DNA of 64,000 nucleotides, from the NCBI GenBank assembly GCA_002914845.1, contig JXTC01000040.1, positions 1,364,925 to 1,428,924 on the forward strand, in the 5' to 3' direction. A program made the position numbers and the translations under genes. Below, in pieces: positions 38,864-51,454 of this stretch; position 1 is the first letter of the stretch; every line of letters begins with the position of its first letter. Below the pieces are notes generated by a model, which searched no databases, had not been told where the DNA came from, and was given only the letters and a program-made list of their open reading frames with translations. This DNA is from Trema orientale. Lineage: Eukaryota > Streptophyta > Magnoliopsida > Rosales > Cannabaceae.

Positions 38864-41699
38864 TTGGATGAGAATGAGATGGAAACCGAGAGCATGATGA
38901 GTAGTCTATCTATGGCGAGTCTTCTTCCTTCAACACTCTCTCTAAGGACCTCTCTCGTCGCCTTTTCTGATCACAACTCATGCTGCACTACGCCACTCAA
39001 CTCCAGCTTCATCACCACCAGTAGTACCATGGAAAAGCGTCTTCTTTTTCGCTGCTTGGCCAAGAAGAAAATCAGCTTTACGGACCAAATACTTGACTAT
39101 ATCGAAGGTATTGCCCATTTTCATCTCTTTCAAGTCTTTATAGCTCCAACCCTTTTCACTATTATGTGTCCTGTACTAGTATTCAAAAGTTACAAGTCTT
39201 TTAATCGAGTTTTTCCTATAAGGGGGTCCTAAGTTGAGGAAATGGTATGGGGCACCTGATCTCCTCCCTAAAGATGGTTCCGATGTTGAAGATGAAGACG
39301 ATGATTCGGGTAATCTGATATTGTGGTTCGCCATTGTTAATAAGCTTCATATTGCTCTTTTTTTTTTTTTTCAAAAAATTACATATTATATAAAATATTT
39401 TAAAAGATTTTTTAATTCAATCTTGAAATTATTTACAAGAAGAGGGAGCCCGGGATGCAGTTTTGGTAACTGATGGAGATAGCGAGATTGGTCAGGTGTG
39501 TTCTGCAATTTGCATCTTGCATTTTGACAACCTTGAATTGTTACTCTGACACGATGTTTTACTGGCTGTAAAGTGTTTGTAATGGGAAGTAGATATTACA
39601 ATCGTGTCTGTCTTTATCTGTGTCCACTCGATTATATTATATCACATCATCAAATTAAAGAAGGAAAATGATACGAGACAGATAAAATAGACAAACAATC
39701 TAAAGACAGATAAATATAGAGAAACAATCTAAATCCTTTGCAATATCTAAGCCTTTTGATATTTAGCCATGACAGGTGTTTTGCCTTTTGACACTCGTTG
39801 GTACCTTAACACAATGCTTTATGGCTTTTAAGTGTTTGTGATATTAGGATTGGGTTAGAGAGTAGATGAATTCTAAGCCTTGTGATGTTTAGCCCGTGTA
39901 GATGGTTATATTGTCATTGATTGTCAAGAGAACCCGAGTTAAAGCACTGGTCAAGGATAAGCGGGCTGCACTTGAAGCTTTTGGAACATATGTGGAGGTA
40001 GATGAAGTTAATTTTCAGAGAGAAATTTTACCTTGGTTCCCTATGTTTCTTTTCCATTTATTTATGGAAGGTTTGGACCATTGATTTAGTGCTTAATGGT
40101 GTTGGATTTTTCAGTCACTTGCTGGAGATTCAAGGGACAAGCCATTCTTGAAGAAAGCTCTAAGAGGAGTTCGGACTATAATTTGCCCAAATGTAAAGCA
40201 TATGTGAATCTACTTATTCATTTCTTATCCTTGTATTAGCTTAAAAGCCATACCACATTGAAACAAACAAATCATATTAAGAATGGATAACTAGTCAGAG
40301 GAGAAGTTGGAGAGTCATTATCTGAGGCCCTCGTCTTTATTTATATGACTTGATGGTTTCGAAATACCACCTTTTTTGAAACTCTAAAACAGATTAGTGT
40401 TTCTTATGATTCTTTTCAGGACGGCTTTTTATCCAATATTGGAAACTTGAAAGGAGTACAACATATAATTCTCTTGTCTCAGGTTCCTCTCTCTATCTGT
40501 CTGTCTGTCTATTTTTGTTCATGTGGGAGACCATGGATATGTAGGGGAAGAAACTTCACTCATTCAAAAACGAAAATGTATGTGACTGTGGTTTAATTAG
40601 GTTGCAGTTGTCTGTTTATAAAGGTGCCGGTGGCATTCAAGCTCTCATGAAAAGCAATGCGATAAAAAATGCCGAGCAAGAGGAGTCAGTGCTGGTAGCA
40701 TCAGGAATTCCTTACACCATTATCAGGTCTGGCTTGTTACAAGACTATCCAGGAGGAAAGCAAGGCTTTAGCTTTGAAGAGGTACAATTGAATGTTAATT
40801 ATATGTATTTAACATTGGAGAGAGAGTCAAAGTTCAACTTAGGCTGTTCAACAATGGGATCTCTCAACATATTCTTTCAGTTTCTTCTAGATCCAAGTGG
40901 AATATTTGATTTTTCAATCTTTGGACTCTCTAGATAATCTGGAATTATATGCAAATACTGCAGATTTATCTGTAAAATAAAATGGAGCTTGCCTTTCTCA
41001 TTTGAGCTAATAACAAGAAATCTTTTTGTGACTTCTATCAGCATGTTAAGTAATTTTTAGGAAGGCTATGTAAATTGATCATTGCAATTGGTAAAACATT
41101 ATTGTAAGGTTTAACAAGGCTTTGGTTTCACCCAAAAAATAAGAAAAAAATGAAAACATTGTTAAAGGATGTGGATTGGAAAGCACTAGGAGAATGAACC
41201 CTTTGAGCTTTTCGATTGAGCTTTTGTACTTGATTTTTGATCATGACAGGGAAATGCAGCAAGAAAAAGTCTTAGCAAAGAGGATGCTGCCTTTATTTGT
41301 GTGGAAGCAGTTGATGTAGTCCCTCAAAGTGGATTTTCATTTGAGGTATACAAATTGCTTTAGTAAATTATTTCAACTGGTTTAATAAAAATCATGTGTG
41401 ATTCTTGAGAAGGCAATAAAAAAAACAATGGACAATCTCCCACTGAAATAACCAGGTGAATGAATATGAAGGATAACACAGAATACGCCACTTTTTAAAT
41501 ATTATTTTATATTACTTATTAGTCTAGTTGATCCATCCTTTTTTCCCTCTTCCGAGTTTTGTTTCAGCTTTCTTTATAACAAGTTGTTGATATTGATGAC
41601 TCTGTATGACAATAGGTGGTAAATGGAGAAGAGAACGTTTCCGATTGGAAAGAATGTTTGACCCGGTTGATGGATAAAGCAGGGCAGAAACCCCAATGA
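38864..41699 (+). CDS. Plastid-type NAD(P)-binding Rossmann-fold protein (atypical SDR)
   Basis: Nine exons join in phase to 325 residues: 38864-39107, 39223-39309, 39440-39495, 39902-39997, 40115-40192, 40420-40482, 40608-40781, 41250-41345, 41616-41699. The first 65 residues are rich in Ser, Thr and Leu and look like a chloroplast transit peptide; a second in-frame ATG six codons in could also start translation. After the conserved block YIEGGPKLRKWYGAPDLLP, the dinucleotide-binding motif VLVTDGDSEIGQ (about residues 118-129) takes the place of the usual GxxGxxG. Then come a strand VKALVKDK, GVQHIILLSQLSVYKGAGG and the SDR-like IPYTIIRSGLL. It resembles, from memory, Arabidopsis AT4G31530, a protein of unknown substrate. 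The canonical YxxxK dyad is not obvious, so it may bind rather than reduce. I do not assign a reaction. Confidence 0.88.
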
Positions 41700-44199
41700 C
41701 CCATTTGGTTCATTTTGCCTCTTCCTTTTATATGTAGTAATGTATAAGTTGGAATGTTTTTTCAATTGGTTGAGATTAAAAAGAGGGTGCAATTTTGAAT
41801 ATTTGAAGACAAGACTGTAGCCTTTTACCTTTTGCAAATGATCAAAATCTGTATGATGCATACGTTTATGACAGTTCAAAAATATTCAAAATTTTCCATA
41901 CCTTATGATTGTTTGGATCAAAGGGTCAAAAAAGAGTGATTATGAATTCATGAGGGGGCCTTATCTAGAAGACCAAAAGAAAATATAATGTTAAATTTAA
42001 GGACTCTAATTGGCTTTAATTAATCAAACAAAATATCAAAGGGTTCAGAGAAACATATAAGAAAACATCAAGGTACGGACAACGTCTCACATTCTTTATT
42101 GTCTGATTCCACCACTTAAGGAGGAGAGCATGCCTTCATTATCTAAACAAAATCTTATCCTCCATACTTTTCAAAAGCCCATGAGATTCCAAAATTTAGG
42201 CCATCACACATTTCTTGTCCCGTATGTCTAATCCCAATAACTCACTAACTCAGCATATTCAATAATAATACTAATAATCCCCTTCAAGAAAAAAATAATA
42301 ATACTAATAATAATAAAAAATACCTCTAATCTTTTGGCCAAAAAAGTCCAATGAATGATACAAGTGAGATCTGGGAAAAGTTGGTCTTTTTTTATTAGTT
42401 ATATACCTAAGTACCAAACAAGGCCTCATAACACCAATTATTCAAGTCACTAGAACGATATTTAGTCTTTTGAAGGTTGAACTGACTAATGAGTCAAGAT
42501 CCAAATAAAAGTTAAAGTTAGAAGAAAGCAAAAATTTTAATGAAGCTTCCTCCATATATTTTAGTCAAATAAATCCGCTCAGGTAAAGCCTAATGTTAAT
42601 ATTTTATAAATTACTTACTGATAAAATTAGAGCTAAGATACAAAATATAATGTAGCACTTGATTGACATGACCTCATTCTAATCTTTATCAAGGCTAACA
42701 AGCTTGAAACTACAAATAGAGTGACAGCCATGTTGGAAAAAAATATCTATTCACAGTAATCATGGATCTTCTATAAACAACTAGAAAAACTTTACAAGTG
42801 GTTCTCAATAAATGCGTGAAGAATAATAAAACGAAATAAAAGCTAAATGGGTCCACCATAAAAACGCAAATCGTCCAATCAAAACGTGAGTTGGTTCTTT
42901 GTCTGTGTGTGTGTTTTAGAGAGAGAGAGAGAGATAACAATGCTATATTACGATGCTAAAAGGGAAAACTCTGAGAGAATCAATGAGAAAGAAGTAAATA
43001 AAATCAAGCAAAAGATGAGTAAAGTTGAACCAGTTCCATCTTTTAGAACAATATACATCGTTGGTGTTTTGTCCTGTTGCTTGGTTATCTTTTCTGTCTC
43101 TTGAAGCAATAGTGCTTTCTTTCTTTTACAGCCACCAAACAGGAGGGAAAAAAATGGTCAAAAAGGATAATCATTTACTGCATGAGATTCTAAACTAGTG
43201 GTTGTTTGTTCAAACTTCAAAATCAAATGTATAATAATAATAATCCAAACTTCTTTCTTTCTAGTACAAAAGCATTTTACTCCAAAAAGCTCAATAATGC
43301 TTAAGGTAACATAGAAGTGCATGTTCTTACTCATCCAAACCAAAATAAAAGCTGAAAGAATCACATACAAGAGGAGCACATAGGGAACTTGGCAGGGTTA
43401 AAAGAATAGTATATACCAATCCTCCACAGTACTCCTCAGTAGGCTTCAGACACCATGAGTATTCTCTTTTGACAAACATGGGAAAGGAATAAAGTGGGTT
43501 GTTGAAAGCCCCCCATTAAAAAGCAGGTAGTATCCAGAAAATGATTACCAAAACCCCAAAAACAAAATGTTCAAACACCAAAATCAGATATTAGCCTTTT
43601 ATGACAGTCTAAAAGATTAGGGTAGTTATGTTGCTGCAGATTTCAGATTGATGACCCTTTAAGCAAATTGCTTTGAAACATTAAGCAATAATTGGTCATT
43701 AAATAGAGTACTCATCAAACTAGTATAAAGATTAGTCATAATGAATACTTTCTTCCCAATTTATAGCAGTTACCATCCATTACCCGGAACTCATTAGGGA
43801 CCCAAAATTGAACCCCAATATAATAAACATGTATAACCTCTAGTCCCAATGGTTTTAACACAATTACAGCCTACAGGGATATTAACCTCTAGTCCCAATG
43901 GTTTTAACACAATTACAGCCTACAGGGATATTGAAAATCCATGGTTTTAACACAATTACAGCCTACAGGGATATTGAAAATCCAGCAGGAAAGTTCTCAT
44001 AACTACAGTGGTATTAAAATTCATAATGTTTAATTCAGGCCTGTTAAAATTAAAGTGAGGCTCAAAGCCTCAAACATCTAAAAACTGATACAGAAGAGTT
44101 ACACATTCTTGTCAAGTTCTTTCATTTGGATGTCAGAATAATCTTCTTATTTCAACAATGGAATGGTGCAGAATCAATAAGAGAGCTCAATTAGAACAA
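41700..44199. other. Intergenic spacer between two convergent genes
   Basis: The SDR gene (+) and the ELF4-like gene (-) converge here, so both 3' untranslated regions lie in this space. A GA microsatellite is at about 42919-42934. A 49-bp minisatellite lies at 43835-43983. No coding region was recognised. Confidence 0.55.
43835..43983. repeat. 49-bp minisatellite, two full and one partial copy
   Basis: Copies at 43835-43883 and 43884-43932 are identical over the unit starting AACCTCTAGTCCCAATGG. A third, truncated copy (43943-43983) shares ATGGTTTTAACACAATTACA. It lies about 220-360 bp past the ELF4-like stop codon, possibly in the 3' untranslated region or just beyond. Confidence 0.9.
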
Positions 44200-44544
44200 C
44201 TACCCGGATCGAATTCTCTTCTGACTCGTTTTCCCGTCGGATTTTAAAGTCCCACCGGATTCGCCTTCGGATGAAGCTTCCACTGACTTGGTGAAAGAAC
44301 TTGAGAGATCAGCATAGAGATCCACAACCCTTCTGATGTTGTTGTTAAGCTCTCTGATTAATCCCACATTCCGGCTCAAGTTGTCCGGGATCTTCGACTC
44401 ATGGTTCTGGTTAATCTGGCTAATTAGCAACCTGTTCTGGTCCAAAATGTCCTGAACTTGACCAAAGTTCTTCTGAAATGTCTGCAAGACCTTGCCATCT
44501 ACTTGAGTTCCGTTTCCTATGCCTGTAAACATACCACCTTCCAT
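44200..44544 (-). CDS. EFL4: ELF4-like protein (EARLY FLOWERING 4 family, EFL3/EFL4 type)
   Basis: This is a small plant-specific circadian-clock family protein; ELF4 itself joins ELF3 and LUX in the nuclear evening complex. The 114-residue product is encoded by one exon, the usual arrangement for this family. The DUF1313 core is intact: VLQTFQKNFGQVQDILDQNR, LLISQINQNHESKIPDNLSR, NVGLIRELNNNIRRVVDLYA, then DLSSSFTKS, an acidic SSEGESGG stretch and the basic tail GKTSQKRIRSG. The KIPDNLSRNVGLIRELN block and the tail place it with EFL3/EFL4 rather than ELF4. The symbol rests on this and on its place beside TFIIIC and TRFL genes, as recalled for AT1G17455. A 5' untranslated intron of about 830 bp (44579-45411) is supported by donor AAG/GTAAGA and acceptor GATGCAG. 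Confidence 0.93.
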   Translation of the reverse strand: MEGGMFTGIGNGTQVDGKVLQTFQKNFGQVQDILDQNRLLISQINQNHESKIPDNLSRNVGLIRELNNNIRRVVDLYADLSSSFTKSVEASSEGESGGTLKSDGKTSQKRIRSG

Positions 44545-45646
44545 TTCAATTTATCTTCAATCAGACCCACTCCTTAACCTGCATCAGAAACACTCAAAAA
44601 TGATGAAAATGAAAAGAAAATAAAATGAAAAAGCTTTGCCAAAGCAGAAAACTAAACCATACCCATTTGTTTAATCTATCAGTACTTTATCAAAGAAAGA
44701 CCAAGACCCAGTTACGGGATAAAATATGTGTGAGAAAAGAAAGTCTCAAAATCTTATTGTTATTATTTTTCATTATCTTGAACAAGATATGGCATAAGGG
44801 CATTTTTCCTTTATGCCTAATTCTTGTATTGCATCCATCAAAAATTCAAAATAGAGAGGTTGCTTTATTTCTTTTCTTTTCTTTTCTTTTCCTTTCCTCA
44901 TATTCTTAGCAACCAAACAAGAGCCTAAAGAGACAAATGTATAAGGATAGGGGGGAAAAATAAATCAGATATGGGTATTGCTATGACGTGAAAGCAGACC
45001 CTTTTTACCTTGAAAAGAGGTCCTTTCCTTTGTGTTCTGTTCTCCACATTGGATTAAGTTCTCAAATTTGATTTTTGAAAGAAAAAGGAATCTCAACAAC
45101 TTGAGTTTTTGCCTCTTGCCCCTTAAAAACCAAGTCAAACCCACCACAGAAAAAAAAAAGAAAAAAAAAAAAAAACCCCTTTTTGTGGCAGAATACTCAA
45201 TTTTAATTCTTATTAGAACAAAACTGAAAACAAGGGAAGTAATTATACCAGATTCCAAACAAGTTGTCTTAACTCTTAAGAGGAAGACATGTTTCAAACT
45301 ATATAGGAGCAAAAATTAACATTAAAACACATATATTATATACATGTAAGGAAGGTACAGTTGTAACATATATATAATTGAAATTCCCAGCAGCATTTGG
45401 TTTTGTCTTACCTTGAAGATACAGAACATGGTGGGAGAGTCTCAAAGCAAATACGAGGAGGTGGGAAAAAGAGAATTTTCTGAGAAAGAGTGAATTTTCT
45501 CGAGAAAGTGTGGGAAAGAAAAAAAAAAAAAAAGAACCCAATCTAGGAAAAACGACGGTGCTGGGACTAGGAGGCCCAGAAATCATGAAGGACACATGGA
45601 CCAGAGAGAGATAAGAGTTTGTATAAGATTTGATTGACAGGCAGAC

Positions 45647-45670
45647 TCTCTCTCTCTCTCTCTCTCTCTC
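45647..45670. repeat. TC (GA) microsatellite upstream of the ELF4-like gene
   Basis: Twelve TC units lie in the region expected to hold the ELF4-like promoter or its first untranslated exon. GA/TC tracts are common close to plant transcription starts. Confidence 0.85.
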
Positions 45671-45859
45671 ACCTAGTTGTCCTCGTTTACTTCGCCTGCA
45701 GTACTTTTGCTTTCATTCATTCATTGTCTTATAGGAACGGGGAGAGAAATGACACTATGCCATTAACCACAACATATGCTTGCGTGTGGATGCAACGGAT
45801 ATCAACCATTATGGCATTATCCCACTTTCAATTAAAATTTTTTAGTTTTTGAACGACCA

Positions 45860-47310
45860 AGGAACGCTATCTCATAAACGACAATGAATTCTGAGGAAGC
45901 AAATTTTGGCGTTTTTACTCTACCCGTTTGGTTGCAAAGGTGTGGGAAGAGAACAGTAAAAAGTAATATTAATTAGAATGGAATAGAAAAAAAATATGAG
46001 AGTGATTACGATTGTTTGTTTGATTAAAGTTTTAAAGCAATTGAATAGATATTTTTATATTTAGTTGACGATAAAAAAGAATAAAATGAGATGTATATTG
46101 ACAAAAGGATAATATTGAGTATACTAAAATTTTTGTCAAATTTTTAATAAGTATGTGAGTTGATAATATTAAATTGGTGAATATCATTAATTTATTTGTA
46201 ATAAATTTTAATACATCAATTAAATTGTGCCAACTCAAATGACACATGTGTTGTATTAAAAATTTTGTAGACACATGTGTTGTATTAAAAATTTGGTACA
46301 AAATTTTGGTACATCTAATATTACCTTCAAGTTTAAAAGAAATATTTAACAATTTAAATTATATTTAATTTTTTTTGTCAACATCACTTTTTTAATAGAA
46401 ATAAATCGTATTCCATGTTAAATATATATAAAACTGTATTTTTATTTGATTTGAATCCCTCGCAAGCATTTATCCAAACAAAAACAAGAAAACTAATCCA
46501 CCTTATTTTGAACACAACATAATTATCATAATCTCCAAAAATAATCCGATAATATTCAAAATGAAGAATCATTAAATTCCGTTAACAATCTTATTAGATT
46601 AGATCCAAATATCCCAAAATATTCATATTCATAACCCACTATTGAAAAAAAAATCTTAAATGGAAAGAATTCTCAGAGAACCCATTAAAAAAAGGCAAAA
46701 AAAAAAAATCTAAATTATAGCTAGTCGACAAAAGAGCTTAAACTCGTTCTCCGTCATTCATCGTTGCGATTGACGCTGCTAATCCTATTCAGCACTTAGA
46801 AATGGAGCAATCTTCACTGAGGCCTTTGCCAATTTCGACCCGTTTCCGGATTTCATAGAGAACAAAGAGTGTTTATAGAGGGTCGACAAGAGAGGGTCAA
46901 TGCCCAATAGTTGAGAGTAGAGCGTACATGTCGAAGGGTTGAAAGTGGAGCCACCATGCAAGAGTTAAAAATGGAGCATCACCGGTGAAGGGTTATGTGC
47001 GGAGGGAGGCTATGGAGATGAAGAAGTCACATATGACATGAAAGGGAGCAAGGGTTAATTAGATCATAAAAAATTGACATGATGGAATGGAATAGGATTC
47101 CACCCAACGTTGGGTGGAATGCTAATTCCATTAAAATGGGTGAATAGGCACTCCAATAGAAAGCCTTTTCCATTGGAATAAAGAGGGTTTTCCATTGGAA
47201 TAAAAAGAGTATTCGTTCCTTCTAAAAAAAAAAAAAAGTATTCGTGAAATAAAATTAAAAATGAGTATTTATGGAACTATAGTTTTAAAAAACGGATATT
47301 TATAAATAAA
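45860..47310. other. Repeat-rich spacer, possible MITE remnants
   Basis: No gene was seen. The stretch 47085-47200 carries CCACCCAACGTTGGGTGG and several ATTCCATTGGAATA-like inverted motifs, and 50790-50880 has similar ATTCCATTGGAA sequence, so both may be ends of one MITE family. A direct repeat with ACACATGTGTTGTATTAAAA lies near 46242 and 46270. Confidence 0.35.
46047..46055 (-). promoter_or_regulatory. Evening element (AAAATATCT) upstream of the ELF4-like gene
   Basis: The minus strand reads AAAATATCT, the core bound by CCA1/LHY/RVE Myb factors that time evening expression, about 640 bp upstream of the inferred 5' splice donor. A nine-base AT-rich motif can occur by chance in such sequence, so this is only a candidate. 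Confidence 0.35.
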
Positions 47311-49018
47311 TGTGGCAATTCGGGTCAGGCCCAACGGCTCGGCCCGGCCCGCTCATTTAAGTGTCCGGGCTAAGCCCAGCCCTAGAGTCAGGGCCAAGCT
47401 GGGCCTGGCATTCGCGGCCCGGTCATGCGGGCCGACGGGCCGGTCCAACCTTTTTTTTTATTTTTTATTTTTTGCCCCATACCGATTGTGGGCCTCTAGG
47501 CCCCTTACCAATTTTTTCCCTTCTTTTGGTCTAGATTTTAACAAATTTCCAAGTGAAAACTACAACTAATACCCGTTTTTTAAAACTTATTTCAAAAATA
47601 CCCCGTTTTAAAACTTCTTTCAAAAATACCCGTTTTTACGGTCCACATTTCATATAAAAAATATGAGTGGTCCATATTTACAATGTAAATTTTATCCATG
47701 AGGTATACATTTCATGTGTAGAATATAAATGGTACACACTTTAAAATGTGTGCCAATTTTGAGTGTAAGTTTTATTTATGAAATATAGACCATGGTATAC
47801 ATCTAATGCATGAAATATACACTGTGGTATACATTTCATGTGTAAAACAGTGGTGGTCTACATTTTTCCAAAAAAAGGTATAAAAACGGATATTTATGAA
47901 ATAAAAATAAAAACAGGTATTTATGACAATATAGTTTTAAAAATGGGTATTTATAAACTTTTCCCAATTTCCAATAGGCACCATTGGGCCTTTTTGTTTT
48001 TTTTGACATTTTTTGTTTTTTTGTTTTTGTTTTGAACTAATTAAAAAAAATCTTATACTATAAAATTATAAATACTCTACGCTCCCACTCTTTTTTCATA
48101 GTTACAACTTTCAAATACTCTAACTCTCATATTCTTCCATTCTTTCTTTCTAATTATATTCTAAGTTTTATCTTTTTCTCTCTTATCTAATTACTATTTA
48201 CTAATTATAATAATTAGTAATTATATTTTATAGTATCCACAACTCATAAAGCTCAATTCAAGGTATAATTCAATTTATTACACTTATCTTTTTTATTTCA
48301 TTAATTTGTAGTATATTTAGTTGTTTACTAGTATAATAGTTAGTAGTTCGTAGAAATTTTTCTACAATACCATGTAGCATATTAATAATATGTTTAAATA
48401 TAGCCATATAGGATATGGATATATCAAAAAATATCCATATTGATTTATTTCAATATAAAATGAAGAATTGGCTGAAAATTTCAATAACTTGTACCTGAAT
48501 GATAATGATGAGTCATAAACTCATAATTAATGATATACTAGTGTTTTCAAGTAATAATTTGAATTGTAATCAATAATCATCAATAAAATCAAATTCCAAA
48601 TTTCAAATTTATTTGTTTCTTTATTTTTTAACATTTTTATTATAATTCTAAATAATTTTCTTTATAGTTTTGTTTTTAAACTTTTTTTAATCAACTATTT
48701 AATTTCAACTTATATGATATATCTTATTTAATTATTATTAATTTTTTAACAATAGAAAAAAAACATAACATATTTAATTTATGTTATCTATTTTTTTAAA
48801 TAAAAATTCAATTAAAAAGTTTAAACTTAACATGTTAAAAAAAAGTTGTAAAAAAATCTAATATTAGCCAAAAAAAAAAAGGGCCGGTTCGGCCCGGTAT
48901 TGGCCCGCTTAAAAGCCCGGCAGGCCAACGAGCCCGGGCCAGGCCCTATTTTATTTTTTACGGACTGGCCCAGCCCAACAGGCCTTTTTGGACGGTCCGG
49001 CCCGCCTATTTTGCTACC
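47311..49018. mobile_element. hAT-like element with GC-rich subterminal repeats (tentative)
   Basis: The two ends carry blocks rich in GGCCCGGCCC-type motifs in opposite orientation (47325-47455 and 48880-49005), in otherwise AT-rich DNA. The outermost bases are TGTGGCAATT on the left and AGGTAGCAAA read in from the right. Such ends with clustered GGCC motifs are typical of plant hAT elements. I find no clean 8-bp target duplication, and the interior has no transposase, so the call is tentative. Confidence 0.4.
47540..47970. repeat. Inverted-repeat unit inside the hAT-like element
   Basis: Both ends contain versions of AATACCCGTTTTTAAAAC in opposite orientation. The right arm is also repeated directly in the left flank of the hAT-like element (about 47240-47305). 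The centre repeats GGTATACATTTCATGTGTA-like phrases. It is probably an older MITE. Confidence 0.4.
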
Positions 49019-49306
49019 TTTATTTATAACTTTGCCCTAAGATAATGCTAGAGTTTCCAATTATTGTATCAAATTTTTATACTAACATATGTGATATATG
49101 ATTTATTACCATTTAATTGGTGATAATGTTAAATCTATTTATGATAAGTTTTAATAAACCAATTGAATGGTGACAAAACATATACTATATGTATTAGTAT
49201 AATAGTTTGGACCCTAAGCATAAATATATGAATAACAAATAACACATATTACTTTTTAAAAAAAAAAAATTAACACGTATGGTGTATATTAATAATACAT
49301 TAATGA

Positions 49307-49440
49307 CATTAGTAATGGCCATAAAACCTAGTAAGATTGACAAAGATGTTGGGATTTCCTAGTAGCAAATTTTCATTAGTAATGGCCATAAAACCTAGTA
49401 AGATTGACAAAGATGTTGGGATTTCCTAATAGCAAATTTT
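49307..49440. repeat. 67-bp tandem duplication
   Basis: The unit starting CATTAGTAATGGCCATAAAA is present twice (49307-49373, 49374-49440) with a single visible difference (CTAGTAG against CTAATAG), so it is recent. Confidence 0.92.
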
Positions 49441-49589
49441 TTTTGATCTGTCTAAGTAAGAAAAAAAATTTGCAATTTACATTTTTGCTCAAATTTGGGC
49501 CAGTCAAAATAAAAAGTTGTAGAGAGCTTCAACAATGGAGGTACTCAAATGAGAGAGAGAAAGGAGGACAGTGGCTAGTGGGTGGAGCT

Positions 49590-49765
49590 AGAGACGGATC
49601 TACACTAGGTCGAGTGTGGGTATATGCCTATAACACCACTGGGCCTCACCCAAAAGTGCTAGCTTGAAGGTACTTTTGGGCTCATGGACCACCACTTAAA
49701 TACCCATGATCTTCCCAGAGCATACCCGATGTGGGACTTGGGGCGTTACAATGCCTCTCTCAAGT
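49590..49765. repeat. Fragment resembling a plant LTR end
   Basis: Phrases such as GATGTGGGACTTGGGGCGTT and AGGTACTTTTGGGCTCATGG recur in LTRs of plant retrotransposons and in dispersed repeats. There is no second LTR or internal region here, so it is at most a fossil fragment or solo LTR with undefined ends. Confidence 0.3.
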
Positions 49766-51454
49766 TTTTCAAAATTTTAATTTCAATTAACACTCATAAT
49801 TTTATTTATTTTTTCAAATATGTCCCACATGCCCTCACTCAATTTTTTTTTTCTAAATTTATTTATGTTTTCCTAATATGCATCCACTAATAGATAATCA
49901 AGCTACTAGCCATTTTTGTTTTTTTTCTTTCTCAAAGCCTCAGTCAATTCATTGGGTTTCTTTTTTCTTCACTGCATTTTATTACTTTATATTTCTATGT
50001 TCACTAGTTTTTATAAAAACATGCTTGCTCTCAAAGATTTATCGGCTTAAATGAGATTTATAAATTTTTGTTTAAAAATGTTATAGAATTTATTTGAATT
50101 CAAAATTTGGAAAGAATATAAGTTGTGATGATTATTTGTACGTGAGTTTATCTTCTTATCTTAGGATATTAATAGATTTGGCTTTCAAATTTATATTTTG
50201 TTTATTTAGTTTTTCCAATTTACTAATACATATTATTTCCAAATATATTTATATATATGTATTGCATGGATAATAGATTTTTAAAGGATCATTAAATTAT
50301 AAATAATTCTGATTTGTCATCGAAATTTAATATCATTTCATTAATGTATCTTAAGTTTTTCAACATTGACTATTTTATTAATTTTTTTTTCTTATTATGC
50401 CCTCACTAAATTAAAATCCTGCATCCATCATTGGGTAGAGTTGATAGATAAAATCGCATATCTGATTTACACGTAGTAGTAGATACAAGCTTTGTTTTTT
50501 TTTGTCACTACTAAGTTTTCAAAATCCATTATATTGACAGTAGATGGAAATTTCTCTGTCACAGATTACTTCATAGATTAGGAAAAAAAATAAAGATAAA
50601 AAAGTTCAAAAATTTGCGATCCAAGTTGATACACACAAAAAGGTTGAACGATCTCACCTAAGTCAGTTATATAGCTCTTGAAGAAGTTGGAAAGAAAAGA
50701 CACTAGTTACTAGTTTTTTTGTTGATGAAAAAGACGATAAAAAATAAGTTAAATAAGGGCAAAAAGAAAAATAAAGATAACTTTGAAAAGGAATAACTTT
50801 TCTACTCAATTAGCATTGGAATACTAATTCCATTGTTTAGGTGAATAATCATTCCATTGGAAAAAGGGAATTCTTTAGCAAAAATTGAAAGTAAACATAA
50901 GAGAGCAATTCTATTTCATTCTATTTCTATATATTGCCTCTAACCAAAGTGCTACCTAAGAATATACTAATAATCTTTATAAATTTTATAAAAAAACTAG
51001 CTCAAATACCATGTCATTTATTGAAATTTACGTAAATATATATTTCTTTAAATGTCCAAATATTTTGTTTTTCTATATACTAAGGTCACTCTAAAGTTCT
51101 TTACTAACTATTTTTCATGAATCTTCATTACATCAAATTCAATTTCGTTCGAAATTTTTGACTATGTCAATTTTATAAGTTAGTTGGTGCATGAGAAAAG
51201 TTTCAAATTTTTAATTTTTACTTTTTAAAAAAAAATATTTCTTCAAATAAGTTATAATTCGTCCCAAAAATTTACATTAGCTTTAAATATAATTTTTTAA
51301 GAAAATTATAATAGAAAAACGACATGAAGAGAAATTGTTTCTAAATGAAAATGACATGTTGCTCTTGTGGTAATAAACCTATTGTTACCCCATTACTTAT
51401 TAACTGAACGACATGTCGCGCGAAAATTATTAAAAGAACCTAGAAACACTCTTA
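49766..51454. other. AT-rich spacer, nothing recognised
   Basis: No coding or structural signal that I can support. The segment near 50790-50940 resembles the ATTCCATTGGAAT repeat seen around 47085-47200. Confidence 0.4.

Noticed and set aside
42886-43104. 72-codon frame with a hydrophobic C terminus
   Set aside because: It begins in a GA repeat, has no homologue I recognise, and lacks splice or conservation evidence.
45032-45595. Several open frames on both strands of about 95-115 codons
   Set aside because: They fall in the 5' untranslated intron and leader of the ELF4-like gene and are rich in poly-Lys/Phe.
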